This document shows, piece after piece, positions 11,601 through 26,600 of a stretch of DNA of 64,000 nucleotides (position 1 is its first letter; each line of letters opens with the position of its first letter). Below the pieces are notes generated by a model. The model searched no databases and had not been told where the DNA came from. It saw nothing but the letters and a program-made list of their open reading frames with translations. The stretch comes from Galbula dea (lineage: Eukaryota; Chordata; Aves; Piciformes; Galbulidae), in NCBI GenBank assembly GCA_013399015.1, contig VWZX01001042.1, forward strand, positions 597,893-661,892. Reading direction: 5' to 3'. Position numbers and translations under genes: made by a program.

Positions 11601-14600
11601 GACAGTGATAGGACTAGGGGAAAGGGATGAAGTTGAGTCAGGGAAAGTTCAGGCTAGAGATTAGAAAGAAGTTTTTCACCCAGAGGGTGGCTGGGCTCTG
11701 AAACAGCCTTCCCAGGGAAGTGGTCTCAGCACCATGCCTGACTGAGTTCAAGAAGTGGTTGGACAATGCTTTCAGGCACATGGTGTGATTCTTGGGGTGT
11801 CTTGCACAGGTCAAGAAGCTGGACTCGATGATCCTTGCAGGTCCTTTCCAGCTCAGGAGATACTGTGATGCCTCTCACTGTGGAGCAGATGCCCATTATT
11901 GAAGCAGATGACCTTAGAACTTGAAATATTTCAGTTGGCTCTAAAGGATCTGCTTAGATACCACAAAATCCTTTGAATGACAGCTGCTTCTATCTTCTCA
12001 GTTTCCACACCAGCACACAGCACAGCCATAACACTACCTTTCTGGGTTCCCTATAAGCAACTACTCACAGATCACAGTTGTGTTTGGTTACTTGTCTCTT
12101 CTCATGAATCAGGCCATCTGTTCAACTCTACTGGAGAATGACAAAAGTGAGTAAAGAATTAGAAGTTCTATAGATACCTTCAGATGTAGTTCTCAGCAAA
12201 TCCATCATGACAGAGTCTGCACCTTTTGTGTACACCACCACTTTGTTGGAGACTGGATGCCGAACCACCACGGACATCCTTTTCCGCACCGAGTCAAAAG
12301 GCAGGATATGCAAAAGCTGAAATGTTAGAGATCCCAGACCTGCAAAGTCCACAGTTACTTGATCTGGAGTCCTAGACTGTAAAACACATTTATAGGCCCT
12401 AGCAGCATGAACCAAGGCAGCTTCATCTGGACTCTCAGCTTCATAACACACCTTAGGAAAGGGAGGTGATTCAATAGATGATGCAGCACTGTTTTGTTCA
12501 CAGCCAGCAGCTACATTCACCATATCAAGTTCTTGAGGCTCCTGGGAATTTTCTGGACTGTCAGCACTGTGAGACTCAGCAGTCCTTTGAGCAGATCCAT
12601 CCAATGCAGGTGAAGCCAGTCTCATTCTGAAAATAGACAGTTTGCTCACAAAACTATTTGGGCTTTCAGATGATGACTCTTTTACACTTGGAAGCGGGGA
12701 GGAACTCAGTCTCCGGACTGACAACCTCTGGAACATCTGCCTTATTTCCTCAAGAGATTTAATAGGCACCCTACCCAGTGAAGAGACTCTCATCTAGAAC
12801 AGAACAATTAGATAAAGCATTTATGTTAAATTCTTCATATTTTACTGCATTGAAGAAAGACAGCTTACAAACTATGTATGTTTCTTAATAAATGTAGTAT
12901 TTTAACATTTACCCTGAGTTTGATTGCTTTTCTAAAAGATTACTAGCTCAATTAAACATGTAACCACATGAGCATATTAAGCTTTTGTAACAACTTTGTT
13001 ATTCAAACCAAAAGAATTATAAAAATATCTCTGATCTGAAAACTGTATGCATTCAAAGTTTCATGACTCCATGTATACTTACTTTAGAACTTCTTCAGTA
13101 ATGAAACAGTATGACAGTAACTTTTAAAAGTTGTTGCAAATGAAACTAAACACTTTAATTCTTGTCCCAAATTAGCAAGACACTTGTGCTGAACAAACCA
13201 ATTCAATATCCTTCAAGGTAACTAGCTACAAGTACTGTTGAAAACACAGTACCTTATCAATACTGTTTTAATATCTGAACTAAAAACAAAAGGCAGTTCT
13301 CCTCTCATTCAAGTTGCAAAATAATTGGCTTACTGTTACTCAGAACAGTTAAGCAGCTAATAGCTTACAATGACCAAGGTTAACATTGATTTCTCATTAC
13401 CAGCCAAGAGTTAAGAATGAGTTATCACCAAGATGCATGTTCTCCTTTGCCACTGAAAAGCATGAAGTAAGGACAGACCCTGGCTCCACCTTTACCACAA
13501 CTGCACAGTAACTGTAGCATATCTCCATTCAGCATCACAGAAAGAGACTAGCAACATCCATTCATCTGCTCTCCCTAAGGCAACAGCGAAGCCTTCTGTA
13601 GCCTTCAGCTCTTTACATCACTCCCGAATTGTGAATTCAGAAACCTCATGCCCCTCCCAACTTACCTATTAGTGATGTCACAGAATCACAGAATCATTAC
13701 AGTTGGAAAGGACCCTCAAGATCATCTAGTCCAACCAATAGCCCTACACTACTCTTATCCCTAAATCATCCCCTGAAGAAACACATCTATTCGCTTCTTG
13801 CTCTGCTAGCAAGTCATCCAGAAATATTACTCTCAAAAAACCCATGAACCTTGCCTGTATATATTTCTACATCTCCTTTACGGAATGGCTGGGTAGTAAC
13901 TATGATCACAACTGCCTTATTCACACATGGACCTGTATGCTGCCTGCTATGCTTTCTGGGAATGCCTGGAAGCATGCTAAAGTGCTAGGCTTACTTATGC
14001 AGAGGAGGCACTTCATACTTCAAAGGAGACCTTTTAGCAATGTCTCCAGCCATGGTGGTAGGTTTACTGCCCAGATGGACACCAAAATCTAGCCCTGCAT
14101 ATCATAAACAGTCGTTTCAAAAAGACAAAGTCAACAAATGGAAATCACCAGGGCACGGGGAGAAGGAAATCAAAGCTAAACTAATCAACACACTCAAAAT
14201 TAGTAAAAAATGGGGTTATGAAAATCCTACCTTGAAAAAAAAGAGCACTATCTTTGAATAAATGTTGTGTACTCTGAAAACAACAAGTGGTCTCAAGAAG
14301 ACTTAAACACACTCCACACCATTAAACCAGGACAGTCTACCAAATGCAATGTACATTCAAGTTAAGACCACTTTATGTTATACTGCAAAGCATTTTTTCT
14401 TCAGATTATTACACATATGAAACTTCATCTTCCATACTTTTGCTGAAACTCTATTTAAATAGTCATGGAACAGGTAAAAGCATCCTCAGTTCCAAAGTTC
14501 TGAGAGTCTTCTGAGATTATTCTCACCTTTCAGCCAACAATAACTTTTTTGTAAAGGTAACCTGAATGTTAGGGTACTCTTAAAAGAAGCTATGCATGTA

Positions 14601-17600
14601 TCTGGAAAGAGAGAACTAGAATATAGAAGAAAAAAAACAACTCACAACTGCAACTTAATCTTAAAATTGATCTTGTAAAAGTTATCAAAATCTACACACA
14701 GAAGCAAAAATATTGATGCCAAGTTTTTCTGCACCAGAAAAACATTACCAGCATTATATTACATGTTAATTCACTGCACTCTGTGGGTTTACAGTAATTC
14801 TCTTCTTTCTAACAGGATAAACCAATAGAGGAGAAAAGGATAATTTTTTTAAATGTCAGGGTTTTTTCCCATCTGTAGTCAAAACAAAAGGAGCTCATTT
14901 ATTTATGAATATGCCAAATAGCAAAAAAAAAAAAGGCCTTCTTACCTTCTGACGTGGCTGATTGGGGACTGAGACTACAACAGTATTACAGATTGCCAGA
15001 GCAAGAAAGAAGTCAGTGATGTACATTTTCTCCAAAGATAACTTGCTGCTGGCTTCTTCTGATTGTCTATATGAATGAGAAGAAATTTGACTGAACTTGC
15101 CCAGCAGTTGTGTGTCTGGTACAACGTCTGTTTCCTATTGATAAAATGAATAAAACAATCCATTAGGATGTAAGATGAATCTCAGTCTCTGGAGGTCAAA
15201 AAGTTACAGATAAATGAAGTGTAGAAGCACATACAACTGCTCTCCTGTCAGATGCTGAGTTGGTTATACTAGGATATAGAGGAATAGTCTGGTGTCTTCA
15301 CTGCCTTCTGCTAGCCCATTGAAAATGGTAAACTTCATGGCCAGACAGGTAAACAGTAGAGCCTCTAGTTTATAGACTCTTCAACAGAGGATAAATATGA
15401 TGAATGTATATTTTACCTTCAGGTACAGAAGCAGAGTATTTACCTCTTGTAACCTCCAATAATTATTAGGCATCTAGATACTTCCTACTAAAACTTACTA
15501 AAAAGAAAATGCTAGAAACCTCTTAAGAGAACAATCTGTTATTAAGGTGAAGCTGGTTACTTTAGCCAGAGTGGTCATGGACTCACAGCAGCGAGAACCA
15601 AAGCCTACATGTTCAAGACCCAATGAACATCTGCAAGGTCAGCTGCAAATAAGATGTGGCCAGGCAATCATGGGAGGTTCTGGTTTTGATGGAAGAGAAA
15701 AAATGATTTCTTAAATGACAAGCACTCTGATCCAATGGGGGTAAAAAGATATTCCTTCAGGAGTTACTTCAGATATTTAGCATCAAAACCAACAGCTTTT
15801 ACTTACAATGGGACTGCTGAAAGCAACATGTCCTGAGTGAGGAACATCACCTGCTCCATCTTCCCTTCCTAATGCAGGGTAACTATCAGATAACTGATTC
15901 GAAGACTTTCTGTTCAAAGGTTCATTCACAGATCTGCAGTTGTGCTCCCAGCATTTTGACATATGGATCAAAGAGCCACACTGATGATCAGCCAAATTCT
16001 CATCCTCTGAATCCACCTCTTGATAGGATTTCAACCTCTTTGCTATGTAAAAGGAGACAAAATTATTGTCCCATGAGCAAAAGGAAATTTGTCTAAAACA
16101 CTCCCTGGAGGTTCAGGCAACAAAATTTTGAAGTTAAGGAATTTAGTATATGGTCATCAGGCCACCACACTGACTTCCTGTTTGGGACACTGCACTTCAG
16201 GAGCAACACTCAACTGGAGCAGGGGGGTTGGACTAGATGATCTTTCGAGGTCCCTTCCAACTCCTAATATTCTGTGATTCTGTGAGTGAATCCAGAAAAT
16301 GGAGCAAGAATGATCAGGGTTCTAGACAACATGAGCCACATGGAAACAGTAAAATTAGCTGGAGTTATATAGCCTCCAGAAGGGCACATTGATAGAAGCC
16401 AAATAATAGTCTTCAAACACATATAGGGCAACTTAATAGAGAAAGGAAATAGCCTCTTTTCTATGCACACTGTGGGTAACAGAAGACAGAATAGTCCTAC
16501 GTTGTGGTAAGGCAGACAGGGTAGGAATCAGTGAGACTTTGCCAGAGAAAGCATGACATACTAGAAGAGAATGCCTGAGAAAGCAGTGAATTGGACATCA
16601 CTGGAGGTCCTGAAGAAGCAAAATAAATATTCATAAAGAATGATAGCAACAGCTCTGCCTTAAGCCAAAGAAACAGGACCAGATCACCTCCTGACAGTTT
16701 CTTTAGCCTAACTATTTTGTAACAGATCAGAATTGTATACTACTGGTTTGTTAAGTATAGCTTCTAGCAGGAACACTTCGAAACTGTGTTTTTTACAACT
16801 GCCTGTATTGGACACCCCCTCACACAGGCACATTTTCAGAGTAATTAACAGAAAAGCAAATTTCAATCATAAAACTTTGTACTGACACATATTAACACCC
16901 TTGCACCAAAGATATAAATGCAGTTCTGTGCCCTCCAAATCTAGTTAGGAATATCAGTGGTGTAAAGAATCCTTGCCAAAAAATGGAAACAGGCCTATGC
17001 TATCATGGGCTTGTAAAGAACATACTGAAGTGTTTGCACTGGAGTTCTGGGATAGTGCTTTTTTATAAAAAAAGGAGGAAAGATTAGATGGGCAATTTTC
17101 CAATGTTTTGGGTTCTGAATATTGCAAGAAGAGAAGCAAAACACAGTAGGCCTGACTTCCTCCATACAGCCTTCAAGGCTCTTAATACGCTATATATGAA
17201 GGGATCCAAATAATGGGGAAAGATGCATGGCTATTAGGATCAGCCAGAATTTATACCTTCTGTGAGTGTGCATTGCCACAGAAGCCTACTGGATCCCTAT
17301 CAAAACTTTCAGCTTCTCTGAGAAGAGAAAAATGACCCATTGTGAACACAGGTTTAGTGTCTTACCATTTTCCTCATGGGAATACTCCTGTCCTGCAATG
17401 CTGCATCTCCGAAAAACCATCTTATTTTCAGTGAGGGTTCCAGTCTTGTCAGAGAAGATATACTGAACCTGGCCAAGGTCTTCAGCAATATTGAGTGCTC
17501 GACATTGAATTGTTGAGTCTGTTTTCTCATGGTAAAAATCAATGTCATTCTGTATTAAATAAATCTGCCCCAATTTGACAATTTCAATTGAAACATAGAG

Positions 17601-20600
17601 AGAAACTGGGATCAAGACCTAGCAAAATAAAACATGGAGATTAAATAAAACCAAACTCTTTGGCCAGTTACAAACATGAAGTAGCTCTACTGAAGGTGAA
17701 GAGTTACTTCAAGGATATAAATGAGATCAGAATATGACCCATGATAAAAGCAGAAAAATTACCTGTAGTAAAATGATCATTGTCCAGAACATATTGAACC
17801 CTGCTAATGTTGGAGGAATCGATTTCCCATATGGCTCAGGGATGTTAAAAAAAAGTATTTCTGAGTACCTACTTAACCAAATTCCATGGCCTTAAAAACA
17901 AGAACAAAATACAATGAGACAGTTCAGGGTCACGATGTTAGCTGTTACACTCTGCAGTTCTTTATAAGCTTTTAAACTACCATTTTATCTCCTCAATTGT
18001 TCATCAACAGGAGCTCCATTAAAATTAAGTATCAGTGCACACATGAATAAATACCTTACATGAATTTTTATTAACAGCACATCTGTACAGCATATCTCAG
18101 AACTAAAGGAGTACTAACTATGCTTGGTATACACTTTTCTTTCCCCTAGAAACACCTCTGGCAACTATACCTCTGGTATTATTCTTGATTGTCCAGGTTT
18201 TAGTTAACCTGTAAACACCAGGTCACAATTATTAAGTGTAGTCTGAGGTTTTTTAAATATGTTTTAAACACTCTTTTGATTTGTCATAAGTCTGTTCAGA
18301 TTTACTCAAGTTCACTATTTAATAAATCCCTAAAATATCAAATCCTTACAAGTCCAGCCACACTAGGCCTCTCCACATAACGGTGTATGTGCATCTCATG
18401 TAACCTGAAAAATCCTAAGAGAAAGTACGAGTTTTGCAGAGCAATTAATGAGAGAAAAGAGAAATGAACCAGAGAAACAGGTTCCAAACCTACAAACTCA
18501 CACTGGAAACATACCTAACCACCACACTCCAGACTAAAAGTAGCAACATAAACTAAAACCTGGCAACATCCCCAGCTGCTAAGCAATTACACATGGATAA
18601 AGGCAGTTTCTGAGATGGGCTGTTAAAATGAACCAGCCCCAAATTAAAACACTAAGGCTGAGGGAGGAAAAGAGCAGGAGTCTGCTGACTCTCACTTACC
18701 TATTGCACCAGTTAAACACATCAAAATTAGAAGCAGAACACACCAAAGAACATCAGTGTTCACTTTTCTTTCCAATTTACTGCGCTTATAATGAGGGCCA
18801 CTGTTATTCAGCATGGCTTTGGTTTCATGACCTGGAACCACAACACAGGTTGAATTTCTTCAGTAGTAGGTATCAGAAGCACAAGTTGTTTATACTTCTA
18901 AAGCTCTGGGAAATAGGACAACCTGGTCTAGTGTGTGGTGTCCCTACCCACAGCAGGGGAGTTGGAACTAGATGATCTTTAGGGTCCATTCCAACCTGAG
19001 CCATTCTATGATTTGAACAGAGATTATAATATGAGCCTACAACATATGAATTCCGTCCTAAAGAAAACTAAACAATATAAACCAAAATTCAACATGTACT
19101 AATTAACTTCTATACTGTCAAAAATACTCCTTCCTACAGAATCTTATTCTTGATGTTTTGTATATTATTTTTAATATTTTCTACAAAATCCTGCACCTAC
19201 ATTACAACTATCTGCCTGGATACATCATACTGACTAGTTTAAAAACCTCTGTCCTTTGATATAGAACACTGAAGAACAGCACTAGCTTCAACCCTAATGA
19301 AGCCACGCATCTCCATATCCATTTCAAAACCTGGGTTTACCACCACAGCTAACAGTTGAGACAAGGACCCGTTCTCCCAGAACAGAGCTGGCCTCTCATA
19401 AATAATCAGATGTATCAGGTTTTTTACACCATTAAAACAGAAGCAAACTTAATCCAGACATGCATTAATATTTCTCACTATCGCTACCTTCTGATGAATT
19501 CAAACTTTTACTTTTCTAATTCCCCTTTTTATGATACTGTTTCCTAGGGCACATAACTCTATCTTTCTTAAGATAGAGGCTTGCAAGGCAACCTGTGAAA
19601 GCCAGGGTGATTCACGAACCTGCATATACCACTATGCCTACAACAGCTTCTGTGTTTCTCACAATACATCCTCGGAGCAGTAAGTTCTCCTTGCTGAGGC
19701 CCACTCGATCCTTGTTTGAATGCTCACTGAAAAAAAACCCACATTACTTCAGCTGTATGACTCCAGCAATTACAAGTCAGGCTTTGCAAAACCATTAGAG
19801 AGCAGATTTCCCAAAGTAGCTGCTAGTTACTGACTGCCATTCTGGTATTTCCGATTGGACTTTTCAAAAGAATGGGGCAACATGAATTTATCTTTGAAAA
19901 CCCAGGCATGTAGGCACTGTATTAAAATCTTCTTGTATTTACAAGCTTAGCATTTGCCAGCTAGCCTGTGAGAAGCAGGCAACACTACTGAAAAGAGCTC
20001 AAACACTGGAAGTCTGAAAGCCTATAACTTCTACTTGGGATTGCCAACATCAGAAGAAATTTCAACAAAATTTAAAATCCAATGTTAAATGAGCATCCTT
20101 ACTCCTGTGGCATGCTATCAGGGCAGGTAGGCCCACTATGTGTCAAGGTGCTCCCTCAGAGACTAAGATTTATTTAGTTTTCTTTTTGTATTTCTAACAT
20201 GTCAGTGCCCATAAGGAAGAAGGCAGATTTTGTAACTCTCAAAAACTGAAAATCAGCCACCCCATGAAACAGTTTTATCTTCCTACTGTCTATAGGAAAC
20301 CACAAACCCACAAGAAGAGAAGACACAGATAGGCATGTTGGTCAAAAGGAGTTTGATCAAGTCACTGATGATTACACAAAACAAATCAGAGTAGGAGAGG
20401 AAACTAGTCCTTCACATTTCCAATTCTGAGCAATGCAGCTTGTTTCATCAGGCTATGCTCCTGACCAAATACTACAGATACCACGTTTCTAAGAGCAGAT
20501 TTGAAACAGCCGTTTCAAATATGTAATACACAATTGCAAATCAGCCCAAACTACGAAAATATTCAATTTATAATAAAAAACAATAGTGGGCTTTCCTAAT

Positions 20601-23600
20601 TTACAATCTGCTGCTCAGAAAGACTTTCTGGAGCTCCACCTCCTGCGCTGCAGTCAGACATGTAGTTGTGCAAACTGGCTTCTACATATATTGTCATTAT
20701 TTCTTAAAACAAATATTATTCTCTGAAAATTAGTAAGAGCACCAAATAAAGTAACAATAATTTCAAGAGCCACAAAGACTACTTACACAAAGCCTCGGAA
20801 GCGATTTAGGTCATTGTTAGGACTTTCACACTCTATTCTACCGGAAAAATTTTCTGGATCAATTTCAGAGACCTAAAGCCATAGAAAAAAAACCACAAAC
20901 CAAGAGAACTCAGACAAAATTTGATGGAATTTAAGAAAAAAAAAAATCCTAAACTCATGTTTCAAAAAGCATAGATTTCCCACAGGGATTTTTCAAGAGC
21001 ACAAAAAAACCCCCAAGAGGGACTATTTTCTTTGCAAGTAGAATTTCTTCCAAACAGCCATTGTTTCTAATACCATGACCAGGATGCTGCCTGTGCTAAC
21101 ACACAGAAAGAAGGTAGAACTTATTCATGATGTTTGAGCCCTACCAGTAGCAAAGAAAGGGCTGTTATGAAAGACTAGAAGTACTTGTTGTGAATAAAAA
21201 GCAGGTGAGCCCTTCAGTAAAAAGCCAAGTGAAACAAATATCATTTATTAATAGAAAAAATGAAATCTGACAAGAAGAAGGAGAAAAAGCAACAGGTCCC
21301 ATCTTTGGAATTACCTGCAATTGCACTTGCAATTTAATTTCAGTTAATGGCATGTTAAGCATGCTTCTAGCCTCTAGTAAAACACAGGCTAGCCTTTGGT
21401 ATAACAGGGCTGCTTCCAAGCTAAGTACCTTCCACTAACTCGTTGGAAAGTAATTTGTTCTGCTCTTTAGAAAAAAAGAATGAGCAATTTAAGGTACTCT
21501 GCCCTAGTGAGGCCACGTTGAGAGTGCTGGGTCCAGTTCTGCACTCTCTAGTTCAAGAGAGACAAGGAACTACTGGAGAGAGTCCAGTGGAGGGCTACAA
21601 AGATGAAGAGGGGCCTGGAGCATCTCTTTTACAAGGAGAGGCTGGGAGACATGGGGCTGTTCAGCCTGAAGAGGACTGAGAGGGGATCTTATCAATGCTT
21701 ATCAATATCTAAAGGGCGGGTGTCAAGGAGATGGGCCCAGTGATAGGACAAAGGTCAACAGGCACAAACTAGAATGCAGGAAGTTCCACCTAAACATAAG
21801 GAAATACTTCTTTGAGAGTGATAGAGTACTGGAACTGTCTGCCCAGAGAGGTTCTGAAGTCTCCTTCTCTTGCTCCTGAACCAGGCTACAGGATCCAGCC
21901 CCTGAATCTGACTCCTGTCTGCTGCTGAAGGCCTTTTGTTGCAGTATCAGTGGAGCTGCTGATGTAGTTGCCATCAAGGGGGGTTGGGTTTCAGTGCTGG
22001 CTCTGCATATATTTATATATATTTTATCTGTTGTTACTATTTTTCATTAAAGTAGTTTTAGTTTGTTTGGGTTTGTTTTGTTTTGGTTGGTTGGTTGGTT
22101 TTGTTGTTTTTTGGGGGTTCTTTTTATGAGAGATGACACAATGTTGTTCACAGAAGGCTTATAGCAGGAAAAGAAAAATATAAGAGTTCCAAAGGTTTTA
22201 TAAATCCTTGAAGGACTAGAATTGGAACTCCATATACATTTGCAATATGAAAAAAAAGTGAAAGAGAAAATAATACCTGCTCCTGGCTCTAGGTCTTTAT
22301 ACAGCACGAACTCTCTTTCAAAAATTTCTGGTTTCTCACCCATGACATGGCACACACCATAAATTGCTTCTTGACATTTACCTGAAGAGTTATTTTTACT
22401 GGCTTGCATTACTTGGAATAGATTTCTTTTCTCTCTGTTAAGTGAATATGCAAAGATTTGCTCTAAAATAAGTAACAAATTAGAACTATGTTAACCAGGT
22501 ATTTTGTTTTCAGACTGAGATTGCTGAGCTATCAAGAATTAGACAATCCAGAGGACTGGGTTGTTTGGGGTTTTTTTAGTTGGCCATCTATCATGTCAAC
22601 TTTCTTACATCACTATAAATGCACAATTATCACCTGGTCTGAATATCCTTTCACCACCTGCCTCTGCTTTAGATTGGTTTCTCCATCTAGGCTTGCTGTT
22701 TCAATGTAGCAGATCCCATCCAGATCACTAGAATATAGCAGCACCATGTCAGCAGGAATGATTTCGTTACGTGAAAGCCGAATGAAGTCCCCAACATTGA
22801 CATTTTTCCAGCATTCATCTATGTATTTCTTCTCCTTCCTGAAATACAGAGAAAACCAGTATTATTTTTACAAATGCATAAATTGAAAACTCAGAGAAAC
22901 ACACTGTAACTAGAAAATTACTCTAATAGTTAAAGTATGCTTCCAAGTCATTAAAAAACCTATGATGAGACAGTCCATTAGCTCAGAGTGAATGTAATCA
23001 TAAAGAATCATCTCTGGGGTTCAGGCCTTGTTTCTCTGGGAATTACATTCTAGACACCCTCCAAGAATTATTTTAGCTCTATTTAAAATTCAGCCCACTT
23101 GCTTCCTGTATTTTCATTATTCTAAGAAAGTAAACACTGTTTTCAGGATTTCTCTTTGGGTCATCACTTCTTCTTGCATTTATGCAATCAAGAACAGCAA
23201 ATCTTTTTCCCTTCTGACAGGGCCTTTCAAAAATGTCTGTCTCCCAAAATGATGAATATCTACCAGTAAGCAAAGATTATTCAACAACCACTTGACTAAT
23301 GCTCTGAATTTAAATAGTTGTATTTACAGGCTTTTAAAACACCCTTACCATTAATTTTAAATATAAGGTATCAAGACTCTACAATACTCAGGGAAGTCAA
23401 TAAAAACCCAGGCCCATCAGCACCGAGTTGAAATTCTTTATTTACATGAAATATTCAGGCATGATGTAGCAAGTCTGAACTGTTCTCAACTTTCCACTTA
23501 TAGCTGCTGTTCTGTCCTCACCTGACATGAAGAATCTTGGGTTTATGTCATCACAGCAGTTTATTGCCAACACGGTCTGGTGAATAGGATGCAAGGTAAC

Positions 23601-26600
23601 AAGTAATGTTTGATGAACCAGCTGGAAGCACACAGTAGTAGGCTACTGCAGTAGGGATGATGAAACACACCTACAGCTGCTGTTACATTCTTCTATGAAC
23701 TACTACTGCCTCAATGGCTGCCTAGTTGTTTGGGGTTTTTTTGCCTTGCACAGACTAACCCTAAAGCTATGTTTACAGAGTAGCATGTACTCTCCACAGT
23801 CCTTGTTTCTCAGTCATCCATTCTGGGATATAGTCCAGGCTGTCCTAGGGCTGTTTTCCATATTGTGCCTCTTTCCCTTCTCATTCTAAACTGGCCAAGA
23901 AGCAAGCTCACACCTGGGAGCTGGGAAGTGCACCTAGCTTCTACAGGGCAGGAATAAGCTAACAAGCTTTGCAGATGGACATTGTGTGTAGACTGGCACT
24001 TATCTACCAGCTTTAATCAAAGTGCTAACCATGTAAAATGTTTCTGATAAACAGTGAATTAGAAACTGACACTTCTAATGACAAAGAAAATAGGAGAAAT
24101 ATATTCCCCTGTAACAACCTTTGCATCTCTACTTTCATACCTGCATTATCTGACAGTACCCTTCTGAAAATGCTCATCTACAAACAGAAGGCACAAAGCC
24201 TACACAATTAATCAGTGTACTGATGATAACTCCAATGAAGATAAGGTGGAGGTGGCTATAGTGCTTTCAAAGTGCAAACAAAGCAAAACCAGGAAGCAAC
24301 AAAAGCTGACATAAAACTAAAGCAATATAAGGTACATCTGTTTTCTCCTTAAGATGGTCATCACTAGTTTTCTACAGAGATGGAAAACTGGCATAGTGGA
24401 AAGCATGTAAAATTTAAAGCTACATTCAAGTCTATCACAAGACGGATGGATGAAGAAAACACTGCAGGAATTAGCTTTTCATCCAGTACATTTTCTTGAA
24501 AATCAAGAAATAAAAGTTAAAAAAAAAAAAAAAGAGTTGAGTTGAAGGAAGAATTTAAGTAAATTAACAAAAACCCAACCCCCAACCTAACAGAACTAAA
24601 CAGGAAAAGGGAAGGAAGATTTGCTGAAACAGCATGAGACTCCCAGTTACTGAATGTATGAGTCAAGCTTTGACAGCTGCAAATAGGCAACAAAATAAAT
24701 TTATTCAGGAGACTGAGTGAGCTGAAAATCAGTGATTTGTTTGTTTGTTTGTTTAGAATTACCCCTCAGATACTGAAAAATACATCAGCATAACTTTTTG
24801 TGAAGGCCAAATTACCCTGCTATGAAGACCAAGTGAGTCCAATTAGGGCACAACACCAACTGGAGCAGAATACCCTGGTCACTTCACAATAGCACCCTTT
24901 TATCTCACCCTCCAAACAGGATGGAAAGGATTTGAGAACACAGGAGGGTGGTAGGAGAAAATTACTTCCGTGGCCAGCTCGTATCTAGAAGAGTTAAGAG
25001 AAAGGATGGAAAAGGAAAGGTAAGCAAGACAAAATAGGCTTATAAGCAAAGAAAGCAATGGCATCACTAATGTAGTAAGATTAAAAATACCAGGTGAAAA
25101 TTTGTCAATTGCTCCCTCTGACTTCTATGGGAATTTTTCAAAGTAAACTGGAATTTGCAAAACCATGGAAATATTTGGAAATTAAAAGCAACCCTTTGAT
25201 TTATCCTTTAAGTAACTACTTACTAGAGATTAAAAAAAAAAAGAAGAAAAATGTGGTACTCTTGCATTCCTGTATTTTTTCTAACTACCACATGTGTTAC
25301 AAAAAACTATGAAAACCTATTTGTCTGTGCTGCTAGTGTTGAGATTAGCCCTCAGAAGAGGGCAATATTTCTCTTTTAAAGCACCACCTATGGGACTGAA
25401 AGTGTGATGCTGCTTCTTCACTTGATGCACCTGAACAAGTCTCACTTTCTTTTTGACAGGCTGGAGTCTGGGAGAAGAAAGGAAAGCTAAAAGGTAAGAA
25501 AGAATCTTGTAGAAAGGATTGTTCCTCCCAGTTCTCAATTCCATAAAGAAAAACTGGATATAAAGTTACATCTGGATTTCAAATGTATATAATGATTTGC
25601 AGAAACATGCATTTGTAAAGAACAGTTTTAACAGTTTTACATGCAAGGCTTGGAATTAAATGGAAATATAGTTGAGAGGTTTGCAGAAGAGTGAAGGAGA
25701 AATGCATTTCAGCCAGGAAAGTTATCTGTCTTTAAGGGTACATGACAACTTATAGCAGAAGCAATCTAGCTTCTCCCTTAAACCTTCTCTGCAGACATGA
25801 AAAAGTAAGGAAACCGTTACCTTCCCTAACAGCCTAATTACTTGTTTCAAGCTCAATTTTTTATAAATTGAATATAATGTTTCAAGGAAAGCTGCCATAC
25901 ATATGTGCTTGCAGAAAAAAAAGATGTTTGTTTTTCCTTTGATGATATAAAATGATAGTTCAGATGTTTTTTGTGGCTAGCTCTTAAAATACCAATAAAG
26001 TATGGCAAATGCCAGAAAGATAGAGATTCCATTTGCTGTGTAATACCACAATACATTTAATGTTTTTGTAGTACCAGACTGCAAACCTGCTGCAGGGGAT
26101 GATTAAGGTCACATCTATGGTCCAGAGCTTAGGGTTTGGCATACCCAGCTAGCACATTAAGAGTTTAGAAAAGTTTATTTTCAGCATATTGCCTTCACTA
26201 GGAAAAGGTGTGTCTTAAGGGAAAGAGGAAGTTTCAAATGTGGTTTGGCACTACAGCAACTACTGTTATGTTACTGCTCGGGCCTTACTGAATTTGTTAG
26301 TGTCTAACTGCAAATCAATCCTCTCCTACAGGTGCTATTTGTGATGCCTAGTACAACACACGAGAAGTAACTTCCCCTTTATGACCACATAGTATGCAGG
26401 AAAGGATCCACTATACTACTTTTATCTTTGTATTTTACAGGCTTCGAATGCATCTCAGAATATCTTATGACAGATATAAAAGAACAGAAATGGTGCAGGC
26501 AGCACTGACATGCACTAAAACAAGTTTTTTGCTAGTTAATTTAGAATATGATCAGTTTGCATTCCTGTCTTTTTATTATCCATGTATAATAACTGTCTGT

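Noticed and set aside
12178..12793. Separate 221-codon minus-strand gene beginning with ATG at 12,793
   Set aside because: The ATG directly follows a splice acceptor and the sequence is the ATP10D nucleotide-binding domain; it is an internal exon.
22047..22478. 143-codon minus-strand frame in an ATP10D intron
   Set aside because: Its C-terminal part is the TTTG/GGTT simple repeat; the rest matches nothing known.
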